The notes: generated from the letters alone by a model not told the origin. 14,055 nt of DNA from Methanosarcinales archaeon (GCA_017610505.1 JAFCBX010000033.1:1-14055); one strand, 5' to 3'. Positions 7,416-13,984 are shown, numbered from the stretch's first letter. Numbers and translations are program-made.

Positions 7416-7669
7416 TCCTTATATAAAACTATAACAAAGCCAACCAAATCAATAAGCTGGGAGTTTGTTTTCTTGGCAATCTCTTTTGCAACTTCTTTTT
7501 TATTCTTGTCACTGATAAATGCCCTTAGAAGTTTTACCTTAATAAGCTTTTTTTTGTTAATCTGTTTTTTAATCTCCTTGACTGTGTTTTCTGTCAGGCC
7601 ATTCTTGCCGATTCTTATCACTGGCTCAAGTGTTTTTGCTTTTTCTTTTAATTTTTTATTATCCGGCAT
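7412..7669 (-). CDS. YhbY/CRM-domain RNA-binding protein
   Basis: A small single-domain member of the CRS1-YhbY (CRM) family, known for binding pre-50S ribosomal RNA in bacteria and group II introns in plants. At 85 aa it is the whole fold. It has LEPVIRIGKNGLTENTVKEI (residues 15-34) with the GxxG loop GKNG (21-24), a basic helix KKQINKKKLIKVKLL, and the terminal GFVIVLYK. Archaeal members are presumed to help ribosome assembly; that is inference from the family. The ATG at 7669 lies 2 nt after the TAA (7672-7674) that closes the displaced antiporter tail frame, which suggests the two were once a tightly packed operon. No Shine-Dalgarno is visible. The stop shares the TTAA at 7412-7415 with the converging cysteine-cluster gene. 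Confidence 0.9.
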   Translation of the reverse strand: MPDNKKLKEKAKTLEPVIRIGKNGLTENTVKEIKKQINKKKLIKVKLLRAFISDKNKKEVAKEIAKKTNSQLIDLVGFVIVLYKD

Positions 7670-7671
7670 TT

Positions 7672-7767
7672 TTATGCATTATGGTTAATGTTCATTGGGT
7701 GCTCACTGCCAAGTCTTCTTCTTCTGTGCAGCTCATCTATATGCTTTAATTTTGTTTCAAGAGACAT
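7672..7767 (-). pseudogene. Displaced C-terminal tail of the antiporter (frameshifted)
   Basis: Beyond the antiporter's TGA stop (7757-7759), the alternative frame is open to a TAA at 7672-7674 and encodes a highly charged tail containing KHIDELHRRRRLGSEHP. The frame can also begin at an ATG at 7767, giving 31 residues starting MSLETKLKHID with a GGAG 3 nt upstream. Inserting one CT unit in GTCTCTTGAA (to GTCTCTCTTGAA) would join the frames as HVSLETKLKHID and lead to a stop 2 nt before the yhbY-like ATG, matching the spacing style of this genome. I therefore read it as the antiporter's own tail, cut off by a 2-base loss in a CT repeat. A real 31-aa overlapping gene, or a consensus error, remain possible. 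Confidence 0.6.
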
Positions 7768-9427
7768 GGTCTCCGCCAAGCAAATGCGGCAATATAACAT
7801 AATCTGCTCCAGCATCATAAAGAGTTAAAGCTTCATCAACTTGGTTTGCTGTTACAAATATAAGCGCTTTTTTATTAACCTCTTTGGTTTTCTTTATTAA
7901 AAGAAGGTTGTCCTGCTCTTCTGGAACAGTTGATATAACCATCTCTGCCTTATTCAATCCTAATCTTTCAAGAATCTCTGAATCACCAACATCACCATAA
8001 ATGCATGGAACCTTTCTTGCTATTAACCTTTTTATAACATCTGGGTTAAAATCAACTATTAACAGGCTCTTTTTCATTTTCTGGACTGTTCTGACAATGC
8101 TGTATCCAATCCTGTTATATCCACAAAGAATAACCTCTGTTTTTTTATCTTCTGGAATATACTCCATTTTCTTTGTTTTAGTTCCTATTCTTTCAAATAT
8201 CTGCAAGAATCCTGAGAATTTCACATACAGGCTATTGTCAAATTGTATAAGATAAGAGGTTAGGGTTATTGTTATGATGGCAAGGAGTATTGTTAAGGAA
8301 AATAACCCTTTTGATATATGGCCAAGAATAAGCCCCTGGGCAACTATTATCAGCGAGAACTCAGATACCTGTGCTAGGGATATGGAAGTTAAGAAAGATA
8401 CCCTCTTTTTGTAATTAAACAGGCTGCATATAAGCATTGTCAGCAAGGGCTTGAAGATTATTACAAATAATGTAAAGATTATTAATGGAACCAAGATAGT
8501 GCGCATCTCACCCAACAATAACTCTAATCCAAGAGATACAAAGAAGATAGTTGCGAAGAAATCCTTTAATGGCTTTACTTTTCCAATGATCTCCACATTG
8601 TAAGGAAGATTTGCTATGCTTACTCCTGCAATAAACGCGCCAATTGCTATTGAAAATCCCGGCTTTAATAAATCCAAAACACTATCCAAAAGAACAAGGT
8701 TAAAAAAAGGAAGTCTAAAAATATAAATCATTATCTGACCAATATAATTAGCAAAAATACAGAATGAAAAGCAGGTTGTTAAGGCCATCAAAAACAAAAG
8801 CTCCTGTGATTTTGCAGCAAACCTAAACAAGCCTGGAAGAATAAACTTGCTTGCAATTACTGCTACTGAAAGCAGGATAACTCCCTTTAGCAGGGCAATT
8901 ATAAGTATTGCCATTGAGAAATTGTTTAGTGTTGTTAATATGGATAAAGCAATTATCGCAATTAGGTCCTGCATTAACAGGAATCCAATGATTATTCTTC
9001 CATGCAAGGTGTCAAGTTCTCTATTATCTGATAATATTTTTACAACAACCATCGTAGAGCTGAAAGCAACTATTAATGCAATATAAACTGATTCAGTCTT
9101 TACAAAACCGAGGATTATTGCTATTAAAAAGCCAAATGCAAAGAGTAAGATAAACTGCATGAGCCCACCAAAAATTGAGATTGATGCAACATCCCTTAGT
9201 TTCTTTAAGTTAAGCTCAAGGCCAACAACAAACAGAAGAAATGCAATTCCAATCTCAGACAACATTAAAATTATGTTTGAATCTTCTACTAATCCAAGGA
9301 TGGGACCAATTATAAGCCCTGTTAAAATATAGGCAGGAATCAATGGCTGCTTTAATAATCTTGCCAGATAACCAACAATAGTTGCAATAATTATTATAAG
9401 GCCAATGTCAAAAAATATGTTCTCCAT
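7757..9427 (-). CDS. Kef-type (CPA2) cation:proton antiporter with TrkA-N domain
   Basis: An integral membrane monovalent cation/proton antiporter. Residues 5-395 hold about 12 hydrophobic helices, with the family marks PAYILTGLIIGP (31-42), GLELNLKKLRD (69-79), MQDLIAI (152-158; the Gln-Asp pair is typical of Kef rather than the Asp-Asp of electrogenic NapA types), AIGAFIAG (261-268) and FFATIFFVSLGLEL (290-303). After a cytosolic linker comes a TrkA-N Rossmann domain: VILCGYNRIGYSIVR (432-446), LLIVDFNP (455-462), IYGDVGD (476-482), ending LPHLLGGDHVS. ATG at 9427 (556 aa) is chosen over TTG at 9430 because GAGGTG is 4 nt before ATG but only 1 nt before TTG. The stop at 7757 is probably premature; a tail lies in another frame. 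No TrkA-C domain is seen. Confidence 0.9.
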   Translation of the reverse strand: MENIFFDIGLIIIIATIVGYLARLLKQPLIPAYILTGLIIGPILGLVEDSNIILMLSEIGIAFLLFVVGLELNLKKLRDVASISIFGGLMQFILLFAFGFLIAIILGFVKTESVYIALIVAFSSTMVVVKILSDNRELDTLHGRIIIGFLLMQDLIAIIALSILTTLNNFSMAILIIALLKGVILLSVAVIASKFILPGLFRFAAKSQELLFLMALTTCFSFCIFANYIGQIMIYIFRLPFFNLVLLDSVLDLLKPGFSIAIGAFIAGVSIANLPYNVEIIGKVKPLKDFFATIFFVSLGLELLLGEMRTILVPLIIFTLFVIIFKPLLTMLICSLFNYKKRVSFLTSISLAQVSEFSLIIVAQGLILGHISKGLFSLTILLAIITITLTSYLIQFDNSLYVKFSGFLQIFERIGTKTKKMEYIPEDKKTEVILCGYNRIGYSIVRTVQKMKKSLLIVDFNPDVIKRLIARKVPCIYGDVGDSEILERLGLNKAEMVISTVPEEQDNLLLIKKTKEVNKKALIFVTANQVDEALTLYDAGADYVILPHLLGGDHVS

Positions 9428-9431
9428 CAAA

Positions 9432-9437
9432 CACCTC
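9432..9437 (-). promoter_or_regulatory. Shine-Dalgarno deciding the antiporter start
   Basis: Minus-strand GAGGTG with a 4-nt spacer to ATG at 9427. The overlapping TTG one codon upstream would have a 1-nt spacer, so the ATG is preferred. Confidence 0.65.
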
Positions 9438-9457
9438 TTTTTGCTAAAAACTTTTTT

Positions 9458-9478
9458 TATATTATATTTAAATCTTTT
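9458..9478 (-). promoter_or_regulatory. Antiporter promoter (BRE + TATA, leadered)
   Basis: In the 54-bp gap after the nnrD stop the minus strand has AAAAGATTTAAATATAATAT. TTTAAATA (9472-9465) is centred about 41 bp from the ATG, so a transcript start about 25 bp further on leaves a leader of about 15 nt that contains GAGGTG. Confidence 0.5.
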
Positions 9479-9481
9479 TAT

Positions 9482-10354
9482 TTAATCTAGTTTTTTGATA
9501 AATAAAGGGATGTGCTCTATAAAATCACTGGCAATAAAGCTATATCCCTTTTTCTTCAAGAGATAATCCCCTATTATTCCGTTTATAAAAGCAGCAGAGC
9601 ATGCTGAATCAAACAAATTTTTTGTCTGTGCTAAAAAGCTTGCTGTCAAGCCAGCCAAAACATCCCCTGTGCCTGCAACACTCATTCCTGCATTTCCAGT
9701 TTTGTTAAATCTGATTTTGTCTTTTGAAATAATAATGTCTGTTTTTCCCTTTAATAAGATAATATTATTTTTTTTAAGAAAATCCTTTAAAACAGATTGT
9801 ATGTTTTTCGCTTTTTTTTCAGTGTTTATTTTTTTACTGAAAATATTCTTTACAATTTTCTTATTTTTTATATTGTTACCCAAAAAAATCCTTAATTCAT
9901 TTTCATGGGGGGTAATTATTGAATTATTAGCCTCAAATGTTAATGCCTTGATTGCATCAGCATCAATGACTTTTGGTTTTTTTATGTTTTTTATTATTTT
10001 TTGAGAGAATCTTATTGTTCGCTTTCTTGCTCCCAAGCCATTGCCTACTAGAATAACATCAAAGTCCCTGCTTAATTCTATTATCCTATCCGCTTGTTCA
10101 ACTCTAAAAAACTCTCCCTTGAATTTCTTTGTTATAAAGTCAGAGCTGAAAGTATTTATTGCCCAGGCAACCTTTTCTGGAGCAGCTATTGTAACTATAT
10201 CAACACCTGAGCGAAAAGCTGCCATGCCTGCAAGAATTAAAGCGCCAATATAATCAACAGACCCACCTATTATCAAAAGCCTGCCATTATCACCCTTGTG
10301 GCTTTCTGGCCTTCTTTTTGGCAATTTAAGGTCTTTTTTTGTAATGTATTTCAT
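9482..10354 (-). CDS. nnrD: ADP/ATP-dependent (S)-NAD(P)H-hydrate dehydratase
   Basis: A metabolite-repair enzyme of the ribokinase-like fold that uses a nucleotide to dehydrate damaged NADHX/NADPHX back to NAD(P)H in the cytoplasm. The substrate/nucleotide motif is KGDNGRLLIIGGS (residues 20-32). GNGLG is at 104-108, DADAIKAL at 131-138 and TPHENE at 148-153. LLKGKTD is at 200-206, and the catalytic/anion-hole motif GNAGMSVAGTGDVLAG is at 220-235 with Asp231 as the expected base. At 290 aa it is only the C-terminal (NnrD) half. Many archaea carry a fused NnrE epimerase in front, and none is seen in this window. Its ATG overlaps the TGA of the NFACT-R gene by 4 nt, so the two are translationally coupled. 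A Lys-rich insert around 160-190 is lineage-typical padding. Confidence 0.93.
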   Translation of the reverse strand: MKYITKKDLKLPKRRPESHKGDNGRLLIIGGSVDYIGALILAGMAAFRSGVDIVTIAAPEKVAWAINTFSSDFITKKFKGEFFRVEQADRIIELSRDFDVILVGNGLGARKRTIRFSQKIIKNIKKPKVIDADAIKALTFEANNSIITPHENELRIFLGNNIKNKKIVKNIFSKKINTEKKAKNIQSVLKDFLKKNNIILLKGKTDIIISKDKIRFNKTGNAGMSVAGTGDVLAGLTASFLAQTKNLFDSACSAAFINGIIGDYLLKKKGYSFIASDFIEHIPLFIKKLD

Positions 10355-11136
10355 TTTGCTTTTTGGATTCTTGAGCCGCCTGCAGGAATAAACAATGTTA
10401 TCTCATCAATGCTTCCGCCAATGGTTTTTTTAATCTTTTTTGCAATTTCGCTTGTTTTTTCTTTTCCCTGTTTTAAAACAACAAACTTATCAGAATTGTT
10501 TTTTACAGCATTAACAGGGCCGCCAATGATTATACTATCTTTAATGCCAATTGCTACCTCAAGAATAGGGTGCATGTAGTTTGTCTTGCCTTTTACCATA
10601 AAAGCTCCTTTTGCTATGTATTCACCAGAGTTTGCCTCTTTTGTCAGCTGATCTGGCTTTACATAAAACACATCAAGGCTTGACAAGCCTAATCGCCAGG
10701 CCCTGCTGTAAGATGCTGTTGCCTGGGCTGCTTCTTCCATTGTTTTTGGGCTTATTTTTTTATTGTTTGCTTTTATAACAAAAAACGGAGAGCCAGCCAT
10801 GTCTGTATGAAAAACAATATCTTCCCTATCAGCATGCTTCTTTATTATAATATCATTGGTTGTGGCATCTCTTCCACCGATACATAGAAATCCCTCTGAG
10901 CTGAAGAACCACCTGAACTTTTCATACCATTCTTTTTTTCTAACTGGTTTTTCTGTTATCTTTTCTGTTAAAATTATTTTTTTCTTTTTTTCATTTAATA
11001 AATTTAGCTTATCCTGGCTTTTTTTAAAAGCTTTTTTTGCCCCTTCAAGCTTTTTCTTTGATTTCTTTGCCTTTTCAAAATAAACAGCAGCATTCTTCTC
11101 AATGGATTTTTTAATATCAATAGTTATTTTAGCCAT
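10351..11136 (-). CDS. Stand-alone NFACT-R (DUF814) protein, RqcH C-terminal half
   Basis: Corresponds to the C-terminal part of RqcH/Rqc2/NEMF, the ribosome quality-control factor that binds stalled 50S-peptidyl-tRNA. Residues 8-55 are a Lys-rich coiled coil (AAVYFEKAKKSKKKLEGA). The NFACT-R domain follows, with the signature KEWYEKFRWFFSSEGFLCIG (68-87) then GRDATTNDIIIKKH (88-101), HTDMAGSPFFVIK (110-122), TMEEAAQATASYSRAW (132-147), VFYVKPDQL (156-164) and GEYIAKGAFMVKG (171-183). It ends at 261 aa; full RqcH proteins are about 550-680 aa with NFACT-N and HhH domains in front, and those are absent. The start is sound: a TATA box lies 27 bp upstream, and the preceding sequence has no NFACT-N remnant, only the end of the KaiC gene 49 nt away. 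So it is either a natural split subunit or a reduced form. It is coupled to nnrD downstream. Confidence 0.9.
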   Translation of the reverse strand: MAKITIDIKKSIEKNAAVYFEKAKKSKKKLEGAKKAFKKSQDKLNLLNEKKKKIILTEKITEKPVRKKEWYEKFRWFFSSEGFLCIGGRDATTNDIIIKKHADREDIVFHTDMAGSPFFVIKANNKKISPKTMEEAAQATASYSRAWRLGLSSLDVFYVKPDQLTKEANSGEYIAKGAFMVKGKTNYMHPILEVAIGIKDSIIIGGPVNAVKNNSDKFVVLKQGKEKTSEIAKKIKKTIGGSIDEITLFIPAGGSRIQKAK

Positions 11137-11158
11137 AGGAATATAAATTATACATAAC

Positions 11159-11175
11159 TATTTATTGTTTTCGAA
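11159..11175 (-). promoter_or_regulatory. Promoter of NFACT-R/nnrD (BRE + TATA, leaderless spacing)
   Basis: Minus-strand TTCGAAAACAATAAATA: BRE-like TTCGAAAA followed by the TATA-like CAATAAATA centred about 27 bp before the ATG at 11136. No Shine-Dalgarno is found. The element shares CGAAA with the promoters at 2391, 5017 and 5629. Confidence 0.5.
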
Positions 11176-11185
11176 AAATCCTGGA

Positions 11186-11998
11186 TTACACTAAAGGTGG
11201 TTTTCCTCCCTGCAGGGCATAGAATTTCTTATTCTTGTATTCAAGAGTGAAAACATCTGTGTTGCAGTCAGTTGCCCGCATCTTGACAGCTGATATTTCT
11301 CTTATAACCTTTCTGAATCTCTCTGTATGCTGCAAGAGAATTATTCCATCTGCAAGATAATCCTCAACCTCATACTCACTATACTTGCTTTTATTAAGAG
11401 GCATCTCAGAAATCAAAAATGTTGTTAATTGAGCATCCCTTAAAAACTCAAATATATAGAACAGCTTTGTCCTTGGATCATCAAAGCTTGACAAAACATA
11501 TAATGCAGATAAAGAATCAAGAACAAACAAATCACATTTTGCTTCTGCTTTAAGCTTTTTTATTATATTCTTTATAACATTCAGCCAGTCGCCGCTAGGA
11601 CCAATTTTAGTTCCCTTTATTTCCTTTCTTATCGCACCTAAATCTGAGATAACTAATGATCCACCCTTTGCTGATTTAATATCCTGGATAGTTGCTTTTA
11701 ATTTTGCTATGTCTGACATAACCACAAGATTAATCTTTGAAAGGTCATAACCCATTTTTTCTGTATGCTCTAACAGGGATTTTGCTGACTGCTCAAGAGA
11801 AACATATAATCCTGTTTTTCCATCTAATACCCCATTATAGAGCACATTAAAGGCTACACTGCTTTTCATTGTTCCAGCTGTACCACAAATCAATGTGACA
11901 TGCCCCTCTGGAATACCACCTTGAATCTGTTCATCAAAACCATTTATGTGAATCTTTATTCTCTTTAACTCCTGATTTTTTTTCAATTCCTTAACCAT
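11186..11998 (-). CDS. KaiC/RecA-superfamily ATPase with altered Walker A
   Basis: A single KaiC domain of 270 aa. Numbering from M1 at 11998: INGFDEQIQGGIPEGHVTLI (18-37) is the classic KaiC lead-in. Walker A is GTAGTMKSS (39-47), where Met44 replaces the usual Gly before Lys45. SLEQS (67-71) holds the expected catalytic Glu69. Walker B is LFVLDSLSAL (157-166) with Asp161. A C-terminal RKVIREISAVKMRATDCN (229-246) supplies the Lys/Arg finger region. The start at 11998 is chosen because GGAGGG sits 4 nt upstream; an ATG at 12010 overlaps the propeller gene's stop (TAATG) and would add four residues (MEGK) but has no good ribosome site. Archaeal KaiC-like proteins act as ATP-dependent switches, and the paired beta-propeller is the likely partner (inference). 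Confidence 0.88.
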   Translation of the reverse strand: MVKELKKNQELKRIKIHINGFDEQIQGGIPEGHVTLICGTAGTMKSSVAFNVLYNGVLDGKTGLYVSLEQSAKSLLEHTEKMGYDLSKINLVVMSDIAKLKATIQDIKSAKGGSLVISDLGAIRKEIKGTKIGPSGDWLNVIKNIIKKLKAEAKCDLFVLDSLSALYVLSSFDDPRTKLFYIFEFLRDAQLTTFLISEMPLNKSKYSEYEVEDYLADGIILLQHTERFRKVIREISAVKMRATDCNTDVFTLEYKNKKFYALQGGKPPLV

Positions 11999-12002
11999 TT
12001 TT

Positions 12003-12008
12003 CCCTCC
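12003..12008 (-). promoter_or_regulatory. Shine-Dalgarno deciding the KaiC-like start
   Basis: Minus-strand GGAGGG, 4 nt before ATG at 11998. The spacing equals that of the antiporter site, so the upstream TAATG-coupled ATG at 12010 is less likely. Confidence 0.6.
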
Positions 12009-12009
12009 A

Positions 12010-13263
12010 TTAATCTTTTTTATAAGTGAGATTATCTAATTTTCCTTTCTTTATTCCAATAATCATCTCTTTTTGTTTTTTATTGTTTGTAATAAATGTA
12101 GAGCCAACTATCATTCCCTCTGTTTTATATTCCCAAAGTTTTTTCCCCACATATCCCCCTGGTTCAGTGGTTATTAAATCATGATAGTGGCCTGGCTGTT
12201 GAGTTACTCCTGAAACTCCGGGCATGTAATCAAGAAGAAACATGCCTTCAGCATCCAGAACATAAACAGAGTTGTCATAAGAGCCGGCAATAACCTCTGG
12301 TTTTCCATCATTATCTATATCAAGTACTAAGGGGGTTGCAACAACCCAAAAGTCTGTTTCATAACTCCATATTTTGCTGCCCTTGCATGACAAGCAATAT
12401 ATATTATCATCACATGACCCAAAGATTATCTCAAGCTTTTTGTCATTGTTAATATCTGCCAAACATGCTTTTGAGCATATTCTTCCTTCGGTTTCATAGA
12501 GCCATTCAAGTTTGCCATTCTCATTCAAGGCATAAATATTGTTATCAGCAGATCCAATAACAATATAATTCTTTTTATTGGCATAAATATCCCCTATTGC
12601 TGGTTTTGCTGTTATTTTGCCATTTGTCTTGAATTGCCATAACAACTTTCCTTTTGTATTTAAGGAATAAATTTTGCCGTTATTAGAGCCAAATATTATC
12701 TGAGTTTTTTTGCCTTTCAAGATAGCTGGGCTTGATTCAATTCCTGATTCTGCCTTAAATTTCCATAGAAGTTTCCCTTTTGAATTTAGAGCATAAAGGT
12801 TTTTATCATTAGAGCCAAATATAATCATGTTATCCTGTACAAGTGCAGATGACCTTATTTCTCCATCTGTCTTGAATTTCCACAATAATTTTCCTGATGA
12901 GTTTAATGCATAAAATTTTCCAAGATCACATCCAAAAAGAACTTCTTTCTTGCCATCTTTGTTTATATCAGCAAGTGTTGGTGAGGCATAAATGCTTTTT
13001 GCAGTTTCCTCATCAAGAAACATCTGCTGGATTTCATCAATCTTTTCCTGGATTGAATAGAACCATTTTATTTTGGCATCATCACCAAGCATATACACTT
13101 TTCCATCCTGTGTGCCAAATGCAATCCCTACCTGCCCCTTGGTTATCTCTGCAGCTATTGGGCTTGATGATATAGAAGAAGAAATGTCAAACACCCACTT
13201 TTTTTCTATTTTCCCAAGTTTTTTTCCACTAAGCTTTTTTAGTGTATTTGAAATAACACCCAT
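12010..13263 (-). CDS. Cytoplasmic PQQ-type beta-propeller protein
   Basis: Eight W-centred repeats mark the blades: KKWVFDI (21), IKWFYSI (65), GKLLWKFKTDG (124), GKLLWKFKAES (163), GKLLWQFKTNG (205), GKLEWLYETEG (250), SKIWSYETD (296) and KKLWEYKTEG (374), each followed by a strand ending FGS/IGS-x-D/N-N-x-(I/V/L)YxL. This fits an eight-bladed PQQ/quinoprotein-like propeller. Three blades carry DxNxDxxxE-type metal loops (DINKDGKKE at 99, DINNDKKLE at 270, DIDNDGKPE at 315), as in FG-GAP propellers that bind Ca2+. There is no signal peptide or membrane helix, so it is probably cytoplasmic and not a secreted dehydrogenase. A 30-residue insert (about 342-372, with QQPGHYHD) separates blades 7 and 8. 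It leads an operon with the KaiC-like gene. A ligand is not deducible. Confidence 0.85.
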   Translation of the reverse strand: MGVISNTLKKLSGKKLGKIEKKWVFDISSSISSSPIAAEITKGQVGIAFGTQDGKVYMLGDDAKIKWFYSIQEKIDEIQQMFLDEETAKSIYASPTLADINKDGKKEVLFGCDLGKFYALNSSGKLLWKFKTDGEIRSSALVQDNMIIFGSNDKNLYALNSKGKLLWKFKAESGIESSPAILKGKKTQIIFGSNNGKIYSLNTKGKLLWQFKTNGKITAKPAIGDIYANKKNYIVIGSADNNIYALNENGKLEWLYETEGRICSKACLADINNDKKLEIIFGSCDDNIYCLSCKGSKIWSYETDFWVVATPLVLDIDNDGKPEVIAGSYDNSVYVLDAEGMFLLDYMPGVSGVTQQPGHYHDLITTEPGGYVGKKLWEYKTEGMIVGSTFITNNKKQKEMIIGIKKGKLDNLTYKKD

Positions 13264-13287
13264 TTTTTATTATTGTTTTGATTTTCA

Positions 13288-13303
13288 CTATAAAAACCTT
13301 TTG
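13288..13303 (-). promoter_or_regulatory. Promoter of the propeller/KaiC pair (BRE + TATA)
   Basis: Minus-strand CAAAAGGTTTTTATAG: purine-rich AAAAGG then TTTTTATA centred about 30 bp before the ATG at 13263. No Shine-Dalgarno is visible, so the leader is at most a few bases. It lies in the 43-bp gap behind bud32, so the pair can be transcribed independently of bud32. Confidence 0.5.
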
Positions 13304-13306
13304 ATT

Positions 13307-13909
13307 TTAAGATTTTCCCTTGTATCTTCCCCTTGCCTCCACTTTTTCAAGCCTTTTTATTATTGTGTTATAATCAGGGTTTTTTGTTTTATATCCTGAT
13401 AAGACTGCTTTGAAGGCATTTTCAAAGATTTTATAATGCTTTGACTCAAGGGCCTGCCTTAATAAATGTAAATCAACAGCTTTATCCTCTATTTTATCTG
13501 AGAAAAAACTTAAACCAAAATCAATGAAATAAATCTCCTTGTTTAATATCATGTTTGAGGTTGTTAAATCGCCGTGGATTATGTTGTTATTATGCAGAAT
13601 TGCAATTTTCTTTCCTAATTCTTTGCATAGCTTTGCACAATTGTTCTTGTTTAAAACATCCCTTAGTTTCTTTCCTTTAAGAAACTCCATTTTTATTAGC
13701 ATCTTTTTGTCATCTGAAAGAACTAGTTTTGGTATTGGAAAATCAATTGCATGAAGTTTTTCAAGAACTTTTGTTTCCCTTCTTGTCCTGAATTTTCTTA
13801 GTTTTTTATCTATCTGCTTTAACCTGTAGCCTTTTTTTATTCTGTCTTTTATAACAATATCTTTATTCAGATAGATTACTGCCTCTGCTCCATCTCCTAT
13901 TTTTTTCAT
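13307..13909 (-). CDS. bud32: Bud32, KEOPS complex atypical kinase
   Basis: A small (200 aa) Rio/piD261-family kinase and ATPase of KEOPS, which with Kae1 makes t6A at position 37 of tRNAs reading ANN codons. The P-loop is GDGAEAVIY (residues 5-13), the conserved Lys is in VIKDRIKKGYR (19-29), and the alphaC signature RTRRETKVLEKL is at 41-52. The catalytic loop is IHGDLTTSNMIL (111-122) with Asp114 and Asn119. The metal-binding IDFGLS is at 129-134. The C-terminus is VEARGRYKG, a known Bud32 tail. Start choice: ATG at 13909 gives the standard MKKIGDGAEA and has a TATA box 25-26 bp upstream. The frame stays open to 14035, but that extension reads backwards through the tRNA gene and has no family counterpart. 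It is not fused to Kae1, and Kae1 is not in the window. Confidence 0.95.
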   Translation of the reverse strand: MKKIGDGAEAVIYLNKDIVIKDRIKKGYRLKQIDKKLRKFRTRRETKVLEKLHAIDFPIPKLVLSDDKKMLIKMEFLKGKKLRDVLNKNNCAKLCKELGKKIAILHNNNIIHGDLTTSNMILNKEIYFIDFGLSFFSDKIEDKAVDLHLLRQALESKHYKIFENAFKAVLSGYKTKNPDYNTIIKRLEKVEARGRYKGKS

Positions 13910-13930
13910 ATCAAGATAGAAAATATCAAC

Positions 13931-13947
13931 ATATTTAATCCTTTTGG
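13931..13947 (-). promoter_or_regulatory. bud32 promoter (BRE + TATA, leaderless spacing)
   Basis: Minus-strand CCAAAAGGATTAAATAT: BRE-like AAAAGG and TATA element TTAAATAT (13938-13931) centred 25.5 bp from the ATG at 13909. There is no Shine-Dalgarno, so a leaderless transcript is expected. Confidence 0.6.
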
Positions 13948-13961
13948 AAAACTTTTTAAAA
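13946..13961 (+). promoter_or_regulatory. tRNA-Gln promoter (BRE + TATA)
   Basis: GGAAAACTTTTTAAAA: BRE-like GGAAAA then TTTTTAAA (13953-13960) centred about 28 bp before the mature 5' base at 13985. Transcription would begin within about 2-3 nt of the mature tRNA end. It lies back to back with the bud32 promoter on the other strand. Confidence 0.5.
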
Positions 13962-13984
13962 ACAGGCCTTTTCCTCTTGTTTAC

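Noticed and set aside
11999..12010. ATG at 12010 as start of the KaiC-like gene
   Set aside because: It makes an attractive TAATG coupling, but GGAGGG lies 4 nt before the ATG at 11998 and would be wasted as coding sequence; kept only as an alternative.
12480..12920. Recurrent short DNA repeats within the propeller gene
   Set aside because: These are the coding repeats of the blades (GKLLWKFK units), not an independent repeat array or CRISPR.
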